Assembly (NCBI RefSeq): GCF_009883635.2
Contig: NZ_CP026115.2
Span: 5,704,001 to 5,768,000, forward strand
Length of the DNA stretch: 64,000 nt
From: Pseudomonas putida
GTDB taxonomy: Bacteria; Pseudomonadota; Gammaproteobacteria; Pseudomonadales; Pseudomonadaceae
Direction: 5' to 3'
Shown here: one piece after another, positions 1 to 8,291 of the stretch
How positions within the stretch are numbered: position 1 is the first letter of the stretch
Layout: every line of letters starts with the position of its first letter
Program-made: the position numbers and the translations under genes
The notes under the pieces: model-generated
The model's database searches: none
Seen by the model: the letters and a program-made list of their open reading frames with translations, nothing else
What the model was told of the DNA's origin: nothing

Positions 1-383
1 AGGATGGCTGTCACTGAGATCAGGGCTGTGCCAAAAATGAAGTTGACGTGCCGTTCCGTTGAGGCAATCGCGGATGTGGTTGCAACACAGACAGCCAAGG
101 CGCCGATTGCCAAGAGGGGGTATGGCATGAGGTAGTTCAAGATGAGCACGGCAACACAGGCGCCCAGGGTCGAACCGATAACCAAGCAGAGAGCCTTTTC
201 GATTACCAATCCCCTTTCAGGACGAGCCTGCAGCATCATCGAAGCAACCATGGCCCAAAATGGTTTATCGAGATCCAAGCTCATCGACACTGCGAGTGCC
301 ACGGCAACGGCTGACAACCCTTTGGCTGCAAAAAGGACACTACGTAGATTGGGCTGCAGGTAGTGAATTAGGATCGCCTTCAT
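1..383 (-). CDS. FUSC-family aromatic acid exporter, AaeB-like (N-terminal part, cut by window edge)
   Basis: The reading frame is open from the ATG at 383 to the window edge, so only about the first 127 residues are visible. They contain hydrophobic segments and a stretch resembling the fusaric-acid-resistance/AaeB inner-membrane pump (start MKAILIHYLQPNLRSV, then FAAKGLSAVALA, then MVASMMLQARPERG). Such proteins export aromatic carboxylates together with an AaeA-type adaptor. The ATG overlaps the stop of the adaptor gene upstream as ATGA, so translation is probably coupled. The three-gene order DUF1656, adaptor, FUSC pump is typical of the family. The C-terminal half and the exact substrate cannot be seen. 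Confidence 0.82.
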   Translation of the reverse strand, partial: MKAILIHYLQPNLRSVLFAAKGLSAVAVALAVSMSLDLDKPFWAMVASMMLQARPERGLVIEKALCLVIGSTLGACVAVLILNYLMPYPLLAIGALAVCVATTSAIASTERHVNFIFGTALISVTAI

Positions 384-1261
384 AGATTCGCAACTCGCGA
401 GAGCGAGGGTGAAAGCTTGACCGAAGCGTTCATGCCCGCGCTTAGGCGAGTGCCTTCGGGAATAGAGTCGAGCTTGATATCTACAGGAATCCGTTGCGCA
501 AGCCTCACCCAATTGAAAGCTTGCTGTACCTGGGGCAACAGCATCGTGTCAGCTTGCGTGTTGGTGTTGGCAACCCCTTTTGCAATGCTTACAACATGTC
601 CCTGTAGACGCTCACCTTCGCTCATGAGCGTGACATCAGCAGCATCCCCTTCACGGATACCTGGCAATTTCGTTTCTTCAAAATAGGCTGTGACGTAGAA
701 CGAGTCATCTTTGATCAGTGAAAATGCTGGGCCACCCTGAGTTACGTAGTTGCCCTCCTGCAGTTTGACGTTGGTGATCGTTCCGTCAGCAGGTGCTACG
801 ACCCGCGTGCGTGTGAGATTGATCTGGGCTGTTTCCCACTGCGCTTTACTTATTTCGAACTCGGACTTCGCAAGCAAAACCTGCGACCGTGCATTGTCCA
901 GATCCTCGGCGCTGATCGCATTGATCTTAGCGAGTGGCACGCGTCGCTTTTCTTGAGTCTTGGCCAGCTCCCAAGAATGCTTGCCGTGTTCCATCGTCGC
1001 CTTCGCTTCATCCAGGATTGCTTGATATCGAGCCCTATCAATCTCGAAAAGCACATCCCCTTTCTTCACTGATTGGTTATCGCGCACCAAGAGCTTGGTC
1101 ACCCAGCCAGCGACATCTGGTGCCACGATCACCACATCAGCCCTCACTCTGCCGTCTCGTGTCCAAGGTGACTGCCGATAGTGATTCCACACCCATGAGC
1201 CCGAAAAAACGGTTGCTGCAGCTATGAGGAGGGTCATGGTGATCCGCAAAGTACCTTTCAT
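380..1261 (-). CDS. HlyD/AaeA-like periplasmic adaptor subunit of aromatic acid efflux pump
   Basis: The 293-residue protein has an N-terminal membrane anchor (about residues 7-27), then the family's usual SPWTRDGRVRADVV stretch and a barrel-sandwich/lipoyl-like half motif (APDVAGWVTKLLVRDNQ), a helical hairpin and the matching second half (VVAPADGTITNVKLQEGNYV). This is the membrane-fusion adaptor that links an inner-membrane pump to the outer membrane. It overlaps the DUF1656 gene upstream (ATGA at 1258-1261) and the FUSC gene downstream (380-383), so the three genes form one tightly coupled operon. Length is normal for the AaeA/EmrA-like group. The substrate, probably a hydroxylated aromatic acid, is inferred. 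Confidence 0.9.
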   Translation of the reverse strand: MKGTLRITMTLLIAAATVFSGSWVWNHYRQSPWTRDGRVRADVVIVAPDVAGWVTKLLVRDNQSVKKGDVLFEIDRARYQAILDEAKATMEHGKHSWELAKTQEKRRVPLAKINAISAEDLDNARSQVLLAKSEFEISKAQWETAQINLTRTRVVAPADGTITNVKLQEGNYVTQGGPAFSLIKDDSFYVTAYFEETKLPGIREGDAADVTLMSEGERLQGHVVSIAKGVANTNTQADTMLLPQVQQAFNWVRLAQRIPVDIKLDSIPEGTRLSAGMNASVKLSPSLSRVANL

Positions 1262-1467
1262 CTCAGCTCTCCATCAAGGAAGGCAACGGTTGCTGCGATG
1301 TAGCAAATGAATAGCGAAACGCCCAACCAGGAGCGGTTCGGAAGCAAATGTTTCAGCAAAGAGCGCTGAAGGAGGAAGTTGGTTACCGCCGTAAGACCTG
1401 CGGCGATAAAGGCGCATAGCACCATCGGACTGATCAAAACGCCTGCGATTGAAAACTCTCTGAGCAT
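1258..1467 (-). CDS. DUF1656 (AaeX-like) small inner-membrane protein
   Basis: The 69-residue protein has two hydrophobic stretches (about residues 9-31 and 47-63), the normal form of DUF1656/AaeX proteins, which are the first gene of aae-type efflux operons. It starts at the ATG at 1467 and its end overlaps the adaptor gene. The promoter must lie in the 1468-1565 gap shared with the divergent IclR gene, where repeated operator-like sequences are visible. Its role in the pump is not known for the family as a whole. Confidence 0.85.
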   Translation of the reverse strand: MLREFSIAGVLISPMVLCAFIAAGLTAVTNFLLQRSLLKHLLPNRSWLGVSLFICYIAATVAFLDGELR

Positions 1468-1487
1468 GGTTCGCCTCTAGGTTGGCT

Positions 1488-1544
1488 GTACCGCAATGCG
1501 ATAACTGTACCGTAAAGTGATTCGTACCGCAATGTGGTACAGTT
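1488..1544. promoter_or_regulatory. Repeated and palindromic operator-like sequence between efflux operon and iclR-type gene
   Basis: GTACCGCAATG occurs twice as a direct repeat (1488-1498 and 1524-1534). The second copy belongs to a palindrome with arms GTACC and GGTAC (1524-1540). A longer inverted pair, AACTGTACC (1503-1511) and GGTACAGTT (1536-1544), overlaps it. It sits exactly between two divergent genes, so it is probably the binding site of the IclR-type regulator for both promoters. Confidence 0.7.
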
Positions 1545-1565
1545 ACCGAAAATACGGAGGTGACT

Positions 1566-2339
1566 GTGGACGAACGCAATCAGCAGGCAGGAAACGATGA
1601 GAAGAGCGGTGGAATCCAGGTCATCGCTCGAGCAGCCAGGATCATGTATTTGCTCGGAAAAAAGCCCGATGGCTTGAGTCTGGGTGATATCGCGCAGGAG
1701 GTTGGGCTACCTCGTTCAACCGTTCAGCGAATTGTTGGCGCGCTTGAAGATCAGGGTATGGTGCGGAGTGAAGGAATTGGGGGAATTAGCCTCGGAGCCG
1801 GTCTGCTGAGGCTTGTTACCTACGCTCATGCTGACCGGATTACAGTGCTTGGGCCCTGGCTGCAGAGACTCAGTGAGACCATCAATGAGACCGTCGTTCT
1901 ATCCAGGCCAAGTGGATTGCAATTGGTGGTTGAACACCGGATCGTAGCTGACCGTGAACTGCTGGTGATGCCTCGACTGGGTCAATTGGACAAGCCGCTT
2001 TACGGCACATCGGCGGGGCGAGCAATCCTTGCTTTAGACAGCGATGAAGAGGTTCGGGCCTTGCTCCAAACGGAAGGATTCACTCCACCGGATACGGCAT
2101 CGGCTGAGAAAATTCTCAAGCAACTGGACGTGATAAGGCAGACCAAGGTCTCTTGCGACCATGGAGAGCTCATGGAAGGGATCACCACCACCGCCGTTGC
2201 GTTGGACACAGTTTTGGGGCGGTTCGCTATTTCGATGCCTGTTCCGACATTCCGCTTCGAGAAGGAGAAGGAAAATTACATCCTGAAGTTGCTTCACTGC
2301 AAGGCTGGTGTGGACAAGGAAATAGGCCTAGTCGGTTGA
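1566..2339 (+). CDS. IclR-family transcriptional regulator
   Basis: An N-terminal winged helix (about residues 18-80, including LGDIAQEVGLPRSTVQRIVG) is followed by an IclR effector-binding domain to the C-terminus. GTG codons at 1560 and 1566 are both possible. GGAGG at 1556-1560 touches the first and is five bases before the second, so 1566 is preferred (257 residues). It is divergent from the aromatic-acid efflux operon and very likely controls it in response to an aromatic acid, as AaeR does in enterobacteria, although AaeR is a LysR protein. The effector is unknown. Confidence 0.88.
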   Translation: MDERNQQAGNDEKSGGIQVIARAARIMYLLGKKPDGLSLGDIAQEVGLPRSTVQRIVGALEDQGMVRSEGIGGISLGAGLLRLVTYAHADRITVLGPWLQRLSETINETVVLSRPSGLQLVVEHRIVADRELLVMPRLGQLDKPLYGTSAGRAILALDSDEEVRALLQTEGFTPPDTASAEKILKQLDVIRQTKVSCDHGELMEGITTTAVALDTVLGRFAISMPVPTFRFEKEKENYILKLLHCKAGVDKEIGLVG

Positions 2340-2476
2340 TCAACGTTCGTACTGAACGCGGCTGATGACATACTCAGAAGAAGTCCACCGAGATGAGCCC
2401 TAAGCAATCCTTGCGATTCATGGTTTCCGTGCGCCTCCTGGGCCAGGGATGGGTATATCACTTCGTCCGATGGCTC

Positions 2477-3379
2477 TCAGCGCCCGCAGGTTTCCAACAT
2501 GATTGATCGTATCCACCGTTGGCCGGCATCTCGATCTGTCCTCTCATGCCAAGCCATCGCTTTGGTAAAACCAGGAATGTCGACTGGTGGCGTTCTTAAG
2601 ATCAGAGACTTATCAGTTGGCGTCAGTCTTTCTGGAATCACTGCAATCATGTCACTGGTACTGAGCAATTCAGGAACGATGAGGAAGCTGGAGACCGATA
2701 CACTGACTCTACGTTGCCGATGGATCTGCGACAGCGCTTTATCGGTCACTCCATTGAAGGAGCCACCTGCCGGCGAAACCAGCACATGATCGAGCTCGCA
2801 GAAGCGGTCAAGCGACAGTGTGGGTATATGCGCATCAGGGTGGTCTGCCCGCATCACACAAACGTAGCGCTCATCGAATAGGTTCTGCGATGACACGCCT
2901 GGCGGGGTCATCTCTGGCGTGACCAAGGCGATGTCGACCTCGCCCTGTTCCAGTTGAGTTGGAAGGCTGGAGATATCTACCGCTTTTACTGCTACGCGGA
3001 TGTTGGGGGCCTGTTTGCGAAGGGTGCTTAGAAAGGGCACAACGACCGCTCGAAGAGCGTAGTCAGTCGCGGCCACCGTGACGAGGATGGTACTTGTCGC
3101 CGGATCGAAGGCCTCAGGCTGCAGTAAGGCCTCCAGGTCGCTGATGAGTTGCTTTACCGGAGCTGAGAGCTGTTGTGCACGCAGCGTTGGCACCATACCA
3201 CGCTGTGCTCTGACAAAAAGAGGGTCATCGAAGCTATCCCTGAGACGGGTAAGCATGCCGCTCACGGCGGGTTGGGTCAGTGACAAGCGCTGGGCAGCTT
3301 TGGTGACACTACGTTCGTCCAGTAGCGCGTCCAGGGCCTTGAGCAAATTGAGGTCGAAATGCCTGATATCAGATTTCAT
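2477..3379 (-). CDS. LysR-family transcriptional regulator (NodD/NahR-like)
   Basis: The 300-residue protein starts MKSDIRHFDLNLLKALDALL, then the LysR helix-turn-helix (SVTKAAQRLSLTQPAVSG, about residues 24-41), and a C-terminal effector-binding domain. The beginning (FDLNLLKALDALLDERS) is typical of the NahR/NodD-like branch of LysR proteins. It is divergent from the SRPBCC gene at 3467, with an imperfect palindrome in between, so it may control that gene. The target and inducer are not known. Length is normal. Confidence 0.9.
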   Translation of the reverse strand: MKSDIRHFDLNLLKALDALLDERSVTKAAQRLSLTQPAVSGMLTRLRDSFDDPLFVRAQRGMVPTLRAQQLSAPVKQLISDLEALLQPEAFDPATSTILVTVAATDYALRAVVVPFLSTLRKQAPNIRVAVKAVDISSLPTQLEQGEVDIALVTPEMTPPGVSSQNLFDERYVCVMRADHPDAHIPTLSLDRFCELDHVLVSPAGGSFNGVTDKALSQIHRQRRVSVSVSSFLIVPELLSTSDMIAVIPERLTPTDKSLILRTPPVDIPGFTKAMAWHERTDRDAGQRWIRSIMLETCGR

Positions 3380-3395
3380 GATGCCCTGGATAATT

Positions 3396-3414
3396 AATGA
3401 CGATTGGCGTTATT
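3396..3414. promoter_or_regulatory. Possible LysR binding site
   Basis: AATGACG (3396-3402) and CGTTATT (3408-3414) form an inverted repeat with one mismatch around a five-base spacer. It lies in the 87-base gap between the divergent LysR gene and the SRPBCC gene, the usual place for a LysR operator. Confidence 0.45.
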
Positions 3415-3466
3415 TGACCTTACCATTGATTATCCCTCCATCCCAACTTCAAGAGGGCGTTAGACC

Positions 3467-3967
3467 ATGAATGAGATCATCTGGCCTGAAGGCTACCTAC
3501 CCGGTTTTACCGACAACTTTGCTTCGAACGAAGTCATCGTTTCAGGCTTGAAAGCGGAGGACATATGGCCGCTTCTAGCTTCCCCGTCCTGCTGGCCGAC
3601 GTATTACGCCAATTCTGCCAACATCCGGCTCTACGACCATGCTGGCCCGGAGCTCGCGAACGGCGTCCGCTTCTACTTCGAGACCTTTGGTTTTCCTGTG
3701 GAGGCGCAGTGCAATGAGTTTGAGCCCCCATCGGCAGACAGTCCGGGTCGAATCGCCTGGCATGGCTGGGCCGGGGAGGGTGATACCAAGTTGGACGTTC
3801 ACCATGCATGGCTGATCGAAGACTTGGAAGGTGGTCGGGTGCGGATCCTCACGCAAGAGACCCAGATTGGAAAACCTGCACAGGCGCTTGCGAAGGCCAA
3901 ACCGAACCCGATGATCAATGGTCATCAGGATTGGTTGGATGGTCTGATCGATGCTGCACGGGCGTGA
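3467..3967 (+). CDS. SRPBCC-domain protein (polyketide cyclase/START-like fold)
   Basis: The 166-residue protein looks like a single SRPBCC domain, a hydrophobic-pocket fold that binds lipids or aromatic compounds. Visible family features are the early stretch SNEVIVSGLKAEDIWPLLAS, the WPTYYANSANI segment and the C-terminal helix (GHQDWLDGLIDAARA). It is a soluble cytoplasmic protein with no signal peptide. It stands alone, divergent from the LysR gene at 2477-3379, which is its probable regulator. The ligand cannot be told from sequence. Confidence 0.82.
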   Translation: MNEIIWPEGYLPGFTDNFASNEVIVSGLKAEDIWPLLASPSCWPTYYANSANIRLYDHAGPELANGVRFYFETFGFPVEAQCNEFEPPSADSPGRIAWHGWAGEGDTKLDVHHAWLIEDLEGGRVRILTQETQIGKPAQALAKAKPNPMINGHQDWLDGLIDAARA

Positions 3968-3989
3968 AGTTCTAATCTCACCTTGAAAC

Positions 3990-4880
3990 TCACATGTGGC
4001 GAGTAGTTACACCCAAGCGGTGCTGCAGCTCGTCAATGACTCGCCTGGCTCGGGACGACAGAGGCCATTCGGATCTGTAGATGAGCCAGAGCGTGTCCAC
4101 CACAGGGTTCCCACACTCCACTACCTGCAAAGCGTCCTGTTTGTAGAAGGCACGCCTGGCGAATCTCGGAAGCACAGTAAAGCCAAGGCCTCGGGAAACA
4201 GGTTCCAATATCAGGCTTACCTGGTTACTGAAGCCTCGTGTCTGGATCTCGCGCACACTTGGTGCATCCGGATACCTCCGACTGAGTAAGCGTGTTGCCA
4301 TCCCGACTCCATCAGGGTGATCAATGAAGCCGAGCTCTGTCAGCGTCTCATATCCAACATAGGGCGTTGCAGCTGGCAGTATCAACTCCAGTGGCTCCTC
4401 AGCAAACCTCTCCGCCTTGATCCTGTCGTTGTCCGGCTTGAAAGTCAGAATTCCCATCTCGAAACGATTGCTCAGCACTGCTTCGAGCACCTCTGTGTCG
4501 GGGGCGAATCTGTGGCGAATGGTAAGCCCGGTATGGGCTTGTTGATAGTCAAGCAGTAGCGGATAGAGCGCCAGTCCGATGCTGCCCGGCGTCACTAAGC
4601 TGATGTCGCCTACATCCTGCTCGGCGGCAGTTAGGCGAGCATCCAGGGCTCGGCCAGCTCGCTCCATTTCCCGGAAGTAATCCAGCAAGGCGCTTCCCGC
4701 CGGTGTCAGCTCTACGTGCCGATGGTGCCGTATGAGCAGGCTGCCAAACTGCTGTTCAAGGTTCCGAATGTGCTGGCTCACTGCTGCCTGAGTAAGATTC
4801 AAATGCTCAGCGGTGCGGGTGAAATTTCCGAGATCGGCAAGCACTGCGAAAGATCGGAGCCACTGTGGATTAACCATCAT
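3990..4880 (-). CDS. LysR-family transcriptional regulator
   Basis: The 296-residue protein has the LysR helix-turn-helix at its start (LGNFTRTAEHLNLTQAAVSQ, about residues 17-36) and a periplasmic-binding-protein-like effector domain (about 90-290). The ATG at 4880 is 90 bases from the divergent VOC gene at 4971, and the gap carries two palindromes, so it probably controls the operon 4971-7492. It converges with the SRPBCC gene, with a 22-base gap between the two stops. Confidence 0.9.
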   Translation of the reverse strand: MMVNPQWLRSFAVLADLGNFTRTAEHLNLTQAAVSQHIRNLEQQFGSLLIRHHRHVELTPAGSALLDYFREMERAGRALDARLTAAEQDVGDISLVTPGSIGLALYPLLLDYQQAHTGLTIRHRFAPDTEVLEAVLSNRFEMGILTFKPDNDRIKAERFAEEPLELILPAATPYVGYETLTELGFIDHPDGVGMATRLLSRRYPDAPSVREIQTRGFSNQVSLILEPVSRGLGFTVLPRFARRAFYKQDALQVVECGNPVVDTLWLIYRSEWPLSSRARRVIDELQHRLGVTTRHM

Positions 4881-4886
4881 GAAGTC

Positions 4887-4901
4887 TTATCGTAACCATA
4901 A
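4887..4901. promoter_or_regulatory. LysR box between divergent lysR and VOC operon
   Basis: The sequence is TTAT-N7-ATAA, a T-N11-A type palindrome as expected for LysR proteins, placed 7 bases upstream of the LysR start and about 70 bases before the VOC start. It likely serves both autoregulation and operon activation. Confidence 0.6.
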
Positions 4902-4936
4902 TCTAGGTGTTGTTTCAATTATACGTAGGCGAGGAT

Positions 4937-4953
4937 AGGGTAGGGCATACCCT
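4937..4953. promoter_or_regulatory. Second palindrome upstream of the VOC operon
   Basis: AGGGTA (4937-4942) and TACCCT (4948-4953) are a perfect inverted repeat with a five-base spacer, just before the ribosome binding site of the VOC gene. It could be an operator or an mRNA leader hairpin. Its GC-rich arms differ from the LysR box at 4887. Confidence 0.4.
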
Positions 4954-4970
4954 GTTGGAGACTACTCACC

Positions 4971-5471
4971 ATGTCCGTGTATCCACGCAATTTCTCCCAC
5001 ATCGGCCTGTCGGTCACCGATCTGGACGGCGCCGTCAAGTTCTACACCGAGGTACTGGGCTGGTACCTGATCATGCCTCCCACGACCATCACCGAAGATG
5101 GCAGTGCAATTGGTGTGATGTGTACGGATGTCTTTGGTGCCGGCTGGGGATCGTTCCGTATTGCTCACCTGTCGACGGGTGATCGGATCGGCGTGGAAAT
5201 TTTCGAGTTCCGTAACGCTGAACGTCCAGAGAGCAACTTCGAATACTGGAAAACCGGAGTGTTCCATTTCTGCGTTCAGGATCCAGATGTGGAAGGCCTG
5301 GCCGCAAAAATCGTCGCCGCAGGTGGCAAGCAGCGCATGCCGGTACGTGAGTATTTCCCGGGCGAGAAGCCGTATCGCATGGTCTACATGGAAGACCCGT
5401 TCGGCAACATCCTGGAAATCTACAGCCACAGCTACGAGTTGACCTACTCGGCGGGGGCTTATCAATCATGA
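4971..5471 (+). CDS. VOC-family protein (glyoxalase/bleomycin-resistance/dioxygenase fold)
   Basis: The 166-residue protein has two beta-alpha-beta-beta-beta modules. The first is FSHIGLSVTDLDGAVKFYTE with a candidate metal-ligand His near residue 11, the second is VFHFCVQDPDVEGLAAKIV, and the end is VYMEDPFGNILEIYSHSYE with the expected C-terminal Glu. This supports a metal-dependent lyase, isomerase or dioxygenase, but not which one. It is the first gene of a three-gene operon and overlaps the next gene by ATGA (5468-5471). A GGAG lies nine bases before the ATG. Probable regulator is the divergent LysR gene. Confidence 0.87.
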   Translation: MSVYPRNFSHIGLSVTDLDGAVKFYTEVLGWYLIMPPTTITEDGSAIGVMCTDVFGAGWGSFRIAHLSTGDRIGVEIFEFRNAERPESNFEYWKTGVFHFCVQDPDVEGLAAKIVAAGGKQRMPVREYFPGEKPYRMVYMEDPFGNILEIYSHSYELTYSAGAYQS

Positions 5472-6439
5472 CATTACCCACTACCCACAGGGTTTTTGAA
5501 TGGCGAGGAAGCGCCAACCCGGCTGACCTGGCGTTGGTCGAGCGTCCTCTTCCCGAGGTCGAACCCGGTGACGTGTTGATTCGCAATGCCGTGATCGGCC
5601 TTAACCCCGTGGACTGGAAAGTTCTGGGCGGCAGCTTGGTCGATTGGCAGCCGGGGCATGTGCCGGGAGTCGATGGCGCAGGGACGGTGGTCGCGGTGGG
5701 TGAAGGTGTTGCGGATGGATGGGTAGGACAGCGCGTTAGTTATCATCAGCATTTGGCCAGGCACGGCAGCTATGCCGAGTACGTCGCCGTCAAGGCGAGA
5801 GCGTTGCTTCGCGTACCAGCAGGCGTTCGCTGGGAGCAGGCCGCGAGCATGCCCTGTCCTGCGCTGACTGCGTGGCTGGCTTTGGAGAAACTTCCGCAGG
5901 CGTGTAAGACGCTATTGGTGAGCGGGGCGGGCGGGTCGGTAGCCAATCACTTGATCCAGTTAGCCGTGCGCCGAGGTCTGGCTGTCACCAGCCTGAGCAG
6001 CCTTCGGCATGCCCGAAGGTTGAGCGAGCTGGGTGTAAATGAATGCCAGCCAGGGCCGCTCACCGAGCCTTGGGAGCAAGGGCCGCGTTTTGACGCCGTG
6101 ATTGATACGGTCAATGACCAGCATGCCGGCTGGCTTGTTCCGGCGCTTCGTGCGAATGGCCACCTGGTGTGCGTTCAGGATCGTCTTGCGGCCTCTCCAA
6201 TTCCACCCTTCACCCGCACGCTATCGATTCATGAAGTGGCTTTGGGCGCATCACATGCTTACGGTGATGACCGCACCTGGCAAGAGCTGGTGGATGCGGG
6301 TGAGGAGATTTTGTCGGCAATGGCGCGCAACCAATGGCAAGTCGATGAAGTGACTGTTGCTGCCTTCGAGGAGTTGCCGGTTCACCTTGAGCGACTGCAG
6401 AACCGCACTTTCCACGGCAAGGGTCTGGTCACCGTTTGA
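5468..6439 (+). CDS. Quinone-oxidoreductase-like medium-chain dehydrogenase/reductase
   Basis: The 323-residue protein has an N-terminal GroES-like domain (LIRNAVIGLNPVDWKVLGG, about residues 35-53; PGVDGAGTVVAVGEGVADGW) and a Rossmann domain (LLVSGAGGSVANHLIQLAVR, about 148-167). It lacks the cysteine set of zinc alcohol dehydrogenases, so it resembles the NADPH:quinone/enoyl reductase branch. It is translationally coupled to the VOC gene, so the two products probably act on related reactive carbonyl or aromatic compounds. The substrate is not identifiable. Confidence 0.87.
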   Translation: MTLPTTHRVFEWRGSANPADLALVERPLPEVEPGDVLIRNAVIGLNPVDWKVLGGSLVDWQPGHVPGVDGAGTVVAVGEGVADGWVGQRVSYHQHLARHGSYAEYVAVKARALLRVPAGVRWEQAASMPCPALTAWLALEKLPQACKTLLVSGAGGSVANHLIQLAVRRGLAVTSLSSLRHARRLSELGVNECQPGPLTEPWEQGPRFDAVIDTVNDQHAGWLVPALRANGHLVCVQDRLAASPIPPFTRTLSIHEVALGASHAYGDDRTWQELVDAGEEILSAMARNQWQVDEVTVAAFEELPVHLERLQNRTFHGKGLVTV

Positions 6440-6463
6440 GTCGAGGTTTCAGGAGGAATGTTG

Positions 6464-7492
6464 ATGCGTGTTTCCCATGTTCTGCTTGCAGCTCTCGTCG
6501 CCACGCTTCCCTTGGCCGGCATTGCCACCCCTGAGCATCCTGCTCGAACGTTGTTGGCCATTTCGAAAGTTGATCACACGCTCTGCGTGATCGACCCCGA
6601 TACCCTCAAGGTCATTGCGCGTCTTCCCGTTGGCCCGGATCCGCACGAAGTCGTAGCTTCGGCTGACGGTACCCGGGCCTATGTATCGAACACCGGATAC
6701 GGTCTGTTCCACGAAATCAATGTGCTCGACCTCGAGCACCTCAAGGCGCTGCCGTCGATTGATACAGCCCCTTTGCTCGGCCCTCATGGCCTTGCTTATG
6801 TCCAGGACAAGCTGTGGTTCACCGCACAAGGTTCACAATCAGTCGCTCGCTATGACCCTGAGGCTGGCAAGGTCGATTGGGTGATGGGTACCGGACAAAA
6901 CACCACTCACATGTTGTATGTGCGGCCTGACGCGAAGGCGCTGTACACCACCAACGTTGATTCGGGAACGGTGAGTTTGCTGCGTGAGGTCATGGTGGAG
7001 CCCACAGTGCCTCCGACCGGTGTATTGCCGGCAGGGGCAAAGCCGCATTTGGATTGGCGGCAAACACCCGTGAAGGTGGGGCAGGGCGCTGAAGGATTGG
7101 ATGTGAGCGCCGACGGCCGTCAGCTATGGACGGCCACTCCCAAGGGCGTACTGTCGATAGTGGATCTGGACACTGCCAAGGTTCACCAGCAGGATCTTCA
7201 TATGACCGGCGCCCACCGTCTGGGCATTAGCCCAGACGGGAAGTACGTCATTGTTGCGAGTGTTGGTACTGGGGAGCTGTTGGTGCTTGATGCCAAGACC
7301 CGGCAGGAGGTGAAACGATTGAAGGCCGGACGCGGTGCTGCGCTGCTGATGGATCCGGTCGACAATCGAGCTTTCATTTCCTGCACGCCGGACAACAAGA
7401 TCGTGATTTTCGACTTCAAGACCTTGGAGGTCGCAAGCGAGCTTGATGTTGGTGGTCGACCAGACGGGATGGCTTGGGCCGTTCGCGACTGA
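6464..7492 (+). CDS. Secreted YVTN/YncE-type beta-propeller protein
   Basis: A signal peptide (hydrophobic VLLAALVATLPLAGIATP, ending near residue 22) is followed by repeated propeller blades: VIDPDTLKVIARLPVG, PHEVVASADGTRAYVSNTG, LDVSADGRQLWTATPKG, LGISPDGKYVIVASVG, VASELDVGGRPDGMAWAV. ATG codons lie at 6458 and 6464. AGGAGG at 6451-6456 fits the second with a seven-base gap, so 6464 is preferred (342 residues). It is 18-24 bases after the oxidoreductase gene and probably its operon partner. Such proteins bind ligands or act as periplasmic scaffolds or lactonases; the exact role is unknown. Confidence 0.85.
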   Translation: MRVSHVLLAALVATLPLAGIATPEHPARTLLAISKVDHTLCVIDPDTLKVIARLPVGPDPHEVVASADGTRAYVSNTGYGLFHEINVLDLEHLKALPSIDTAPLLGPHGLAYVQDKLWFTAQGSQSVARYDPEAGKVDWVMGTGQNTTHMLYVRPDAKALYTTNVDSGTVSLLREVMVEPTVPPTGVLPAGAKPHLDWRQTPVKVGQGAEGLDVSADGRQLWTATPKGVLSIVDLDTAKVHQQDLHMTGAHRLGISPDGKYVIVASVGTGELLVLDAKTRQEVKRLKAGRGAALLMDPVDNRAFISCTPDNKIVIFDFKTLEVASELDVGGRPDGMAWAVRD

Positions 7493-7900
7493 GTTTCTCT
7501 CGCACTTCTTGTCGGGACTGGCACACCCAAGTAGTCCGATGCTAGGAGAGGTTTCTGCTTGGCCAGCCGGGAGCGGCCACAGGCAAAAGAAAGCCCGCTG
7601 CTAGGCGGGCAAGGTCTATCACACGTAGGGATAGCTAGAGACTGACCTTCCGGGCGTGAAAATTAAGTGAAAGCCTAGTCAAGGATGTATGAAGGTTGTC
7701 TGTGCTGGGCTTTCTGTCGCTTCAAGCGCTGTGACGATCAAGCGCGAACTTCGCGCCGGCAGAAACTTTAGATGCCGGATCTCCGGCCCCTACTTAGAAA
7801 TTGAACAATGATGACAGTTAATACTCAAAATTTTAGTAGGACAAGCTGAAAGTAGTTTACAGTAAACCGATAATTTCATTTGGTATTTGAGGAAGCATCT
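7493..7900. other. Intergenic region: hairpin, then mvaU promoter region
   Basis: A GCCCGC/GCGGGC hairpin (7593-7610) has a T-rich tail only when read on the minus strand, so it is not a clear terminator for the beta-propeller gene. A second, long inverted pair begins at GAAAGCC near 7669 and ends at GGGCTTTC near 7713. From 7800 the sequence becomes AT-rich and is shared with the leader of the second mvaU copy (48113-48213), including GTTTACAGTAA and TAATTTCAT. This is probably the conserved promoter. No coding region is seen. Confidence 0.6.
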
Positions 7901-8269
7901 ATGTCCCGTCTCGCAGAATTCCGTAAGCTTGAGCAAACATTGGCTGCACAACTGGCCGAACTGGAAGCTATGAAAGGCTCCTCCGAGCTGCAGGCGGAAA
8001 TTGAATTTGAGACCAAATTACGCGATCTGCTGAATAAATACGGTTACAGCCTGCGTGACATCATCAACATCCTGGATCCTCAAGCGAACCGTCGTGCCGC
8101 CGCCCCAGCAGCAGCTGAAAAGGCTCCGCGTCGTGCGCGTCAGGTCAAGCAGTACAAGAACCCGCACAACGGCGAAGTCATCGAGACCAAGGGTGGCAAT
8201 CACAAGCTGCTCAAGGAATGGAAAGCCGAGTACGGCTCCGATGTGGTGGAAGGTTGGCTTGTCCAGTAA
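7901..8269 (+). CDS. MvaT/MvaU-family H-NS-like xenogeneic silencer (copy 1, intact)
   Basis: The 122-residue nucleoid protein has a coiled-coil oligomerisation half (residues 1-60) and a C-terminal DNA-binding half with KQYKNPHNGEVIETKGGNHK, the MvaT-family AT-hook-like region. The N-terminus (MSRLAEFRKLEQTLAAQL) is nearer MvaU/TurB than MvaT. The family coats AT-rich, horizontally acquired DNA and silences it. GAGGAAG before the ATG at 7901 sets the start. A terminator follows at 8292. A nearly identical copy (four residue changes) lies at 48214 and two broken copies at 52086 and 54535. Confidence 0.93.
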   Translation: MSRLAEFRKLEQTLAAQLAELEAMKGSSELQAEIEFETKLRDLLNKYGYSLRDIINILDPQANRRAAAPAAAEKAPRRARQVKQYKNPHNGEVIETKGGNHKLLKEWKAEYGSDVVEGWLVQ

Positions 8270-8291
8270 CACGCTCCACTGATGATTTGCT

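Noticed and set aside
4962..5465. Long antisense frame over the VOC gene
   Set aside because: Mirror of strong codon bias in the VOC gene; no start signal or family match.
7593..7610. GCCCGC/GCGGGC hairpin as terminator of the propeller gene
   Set aside because: There is no T tract on the plus strand; T-rich only on the minus strand where no gene ends.
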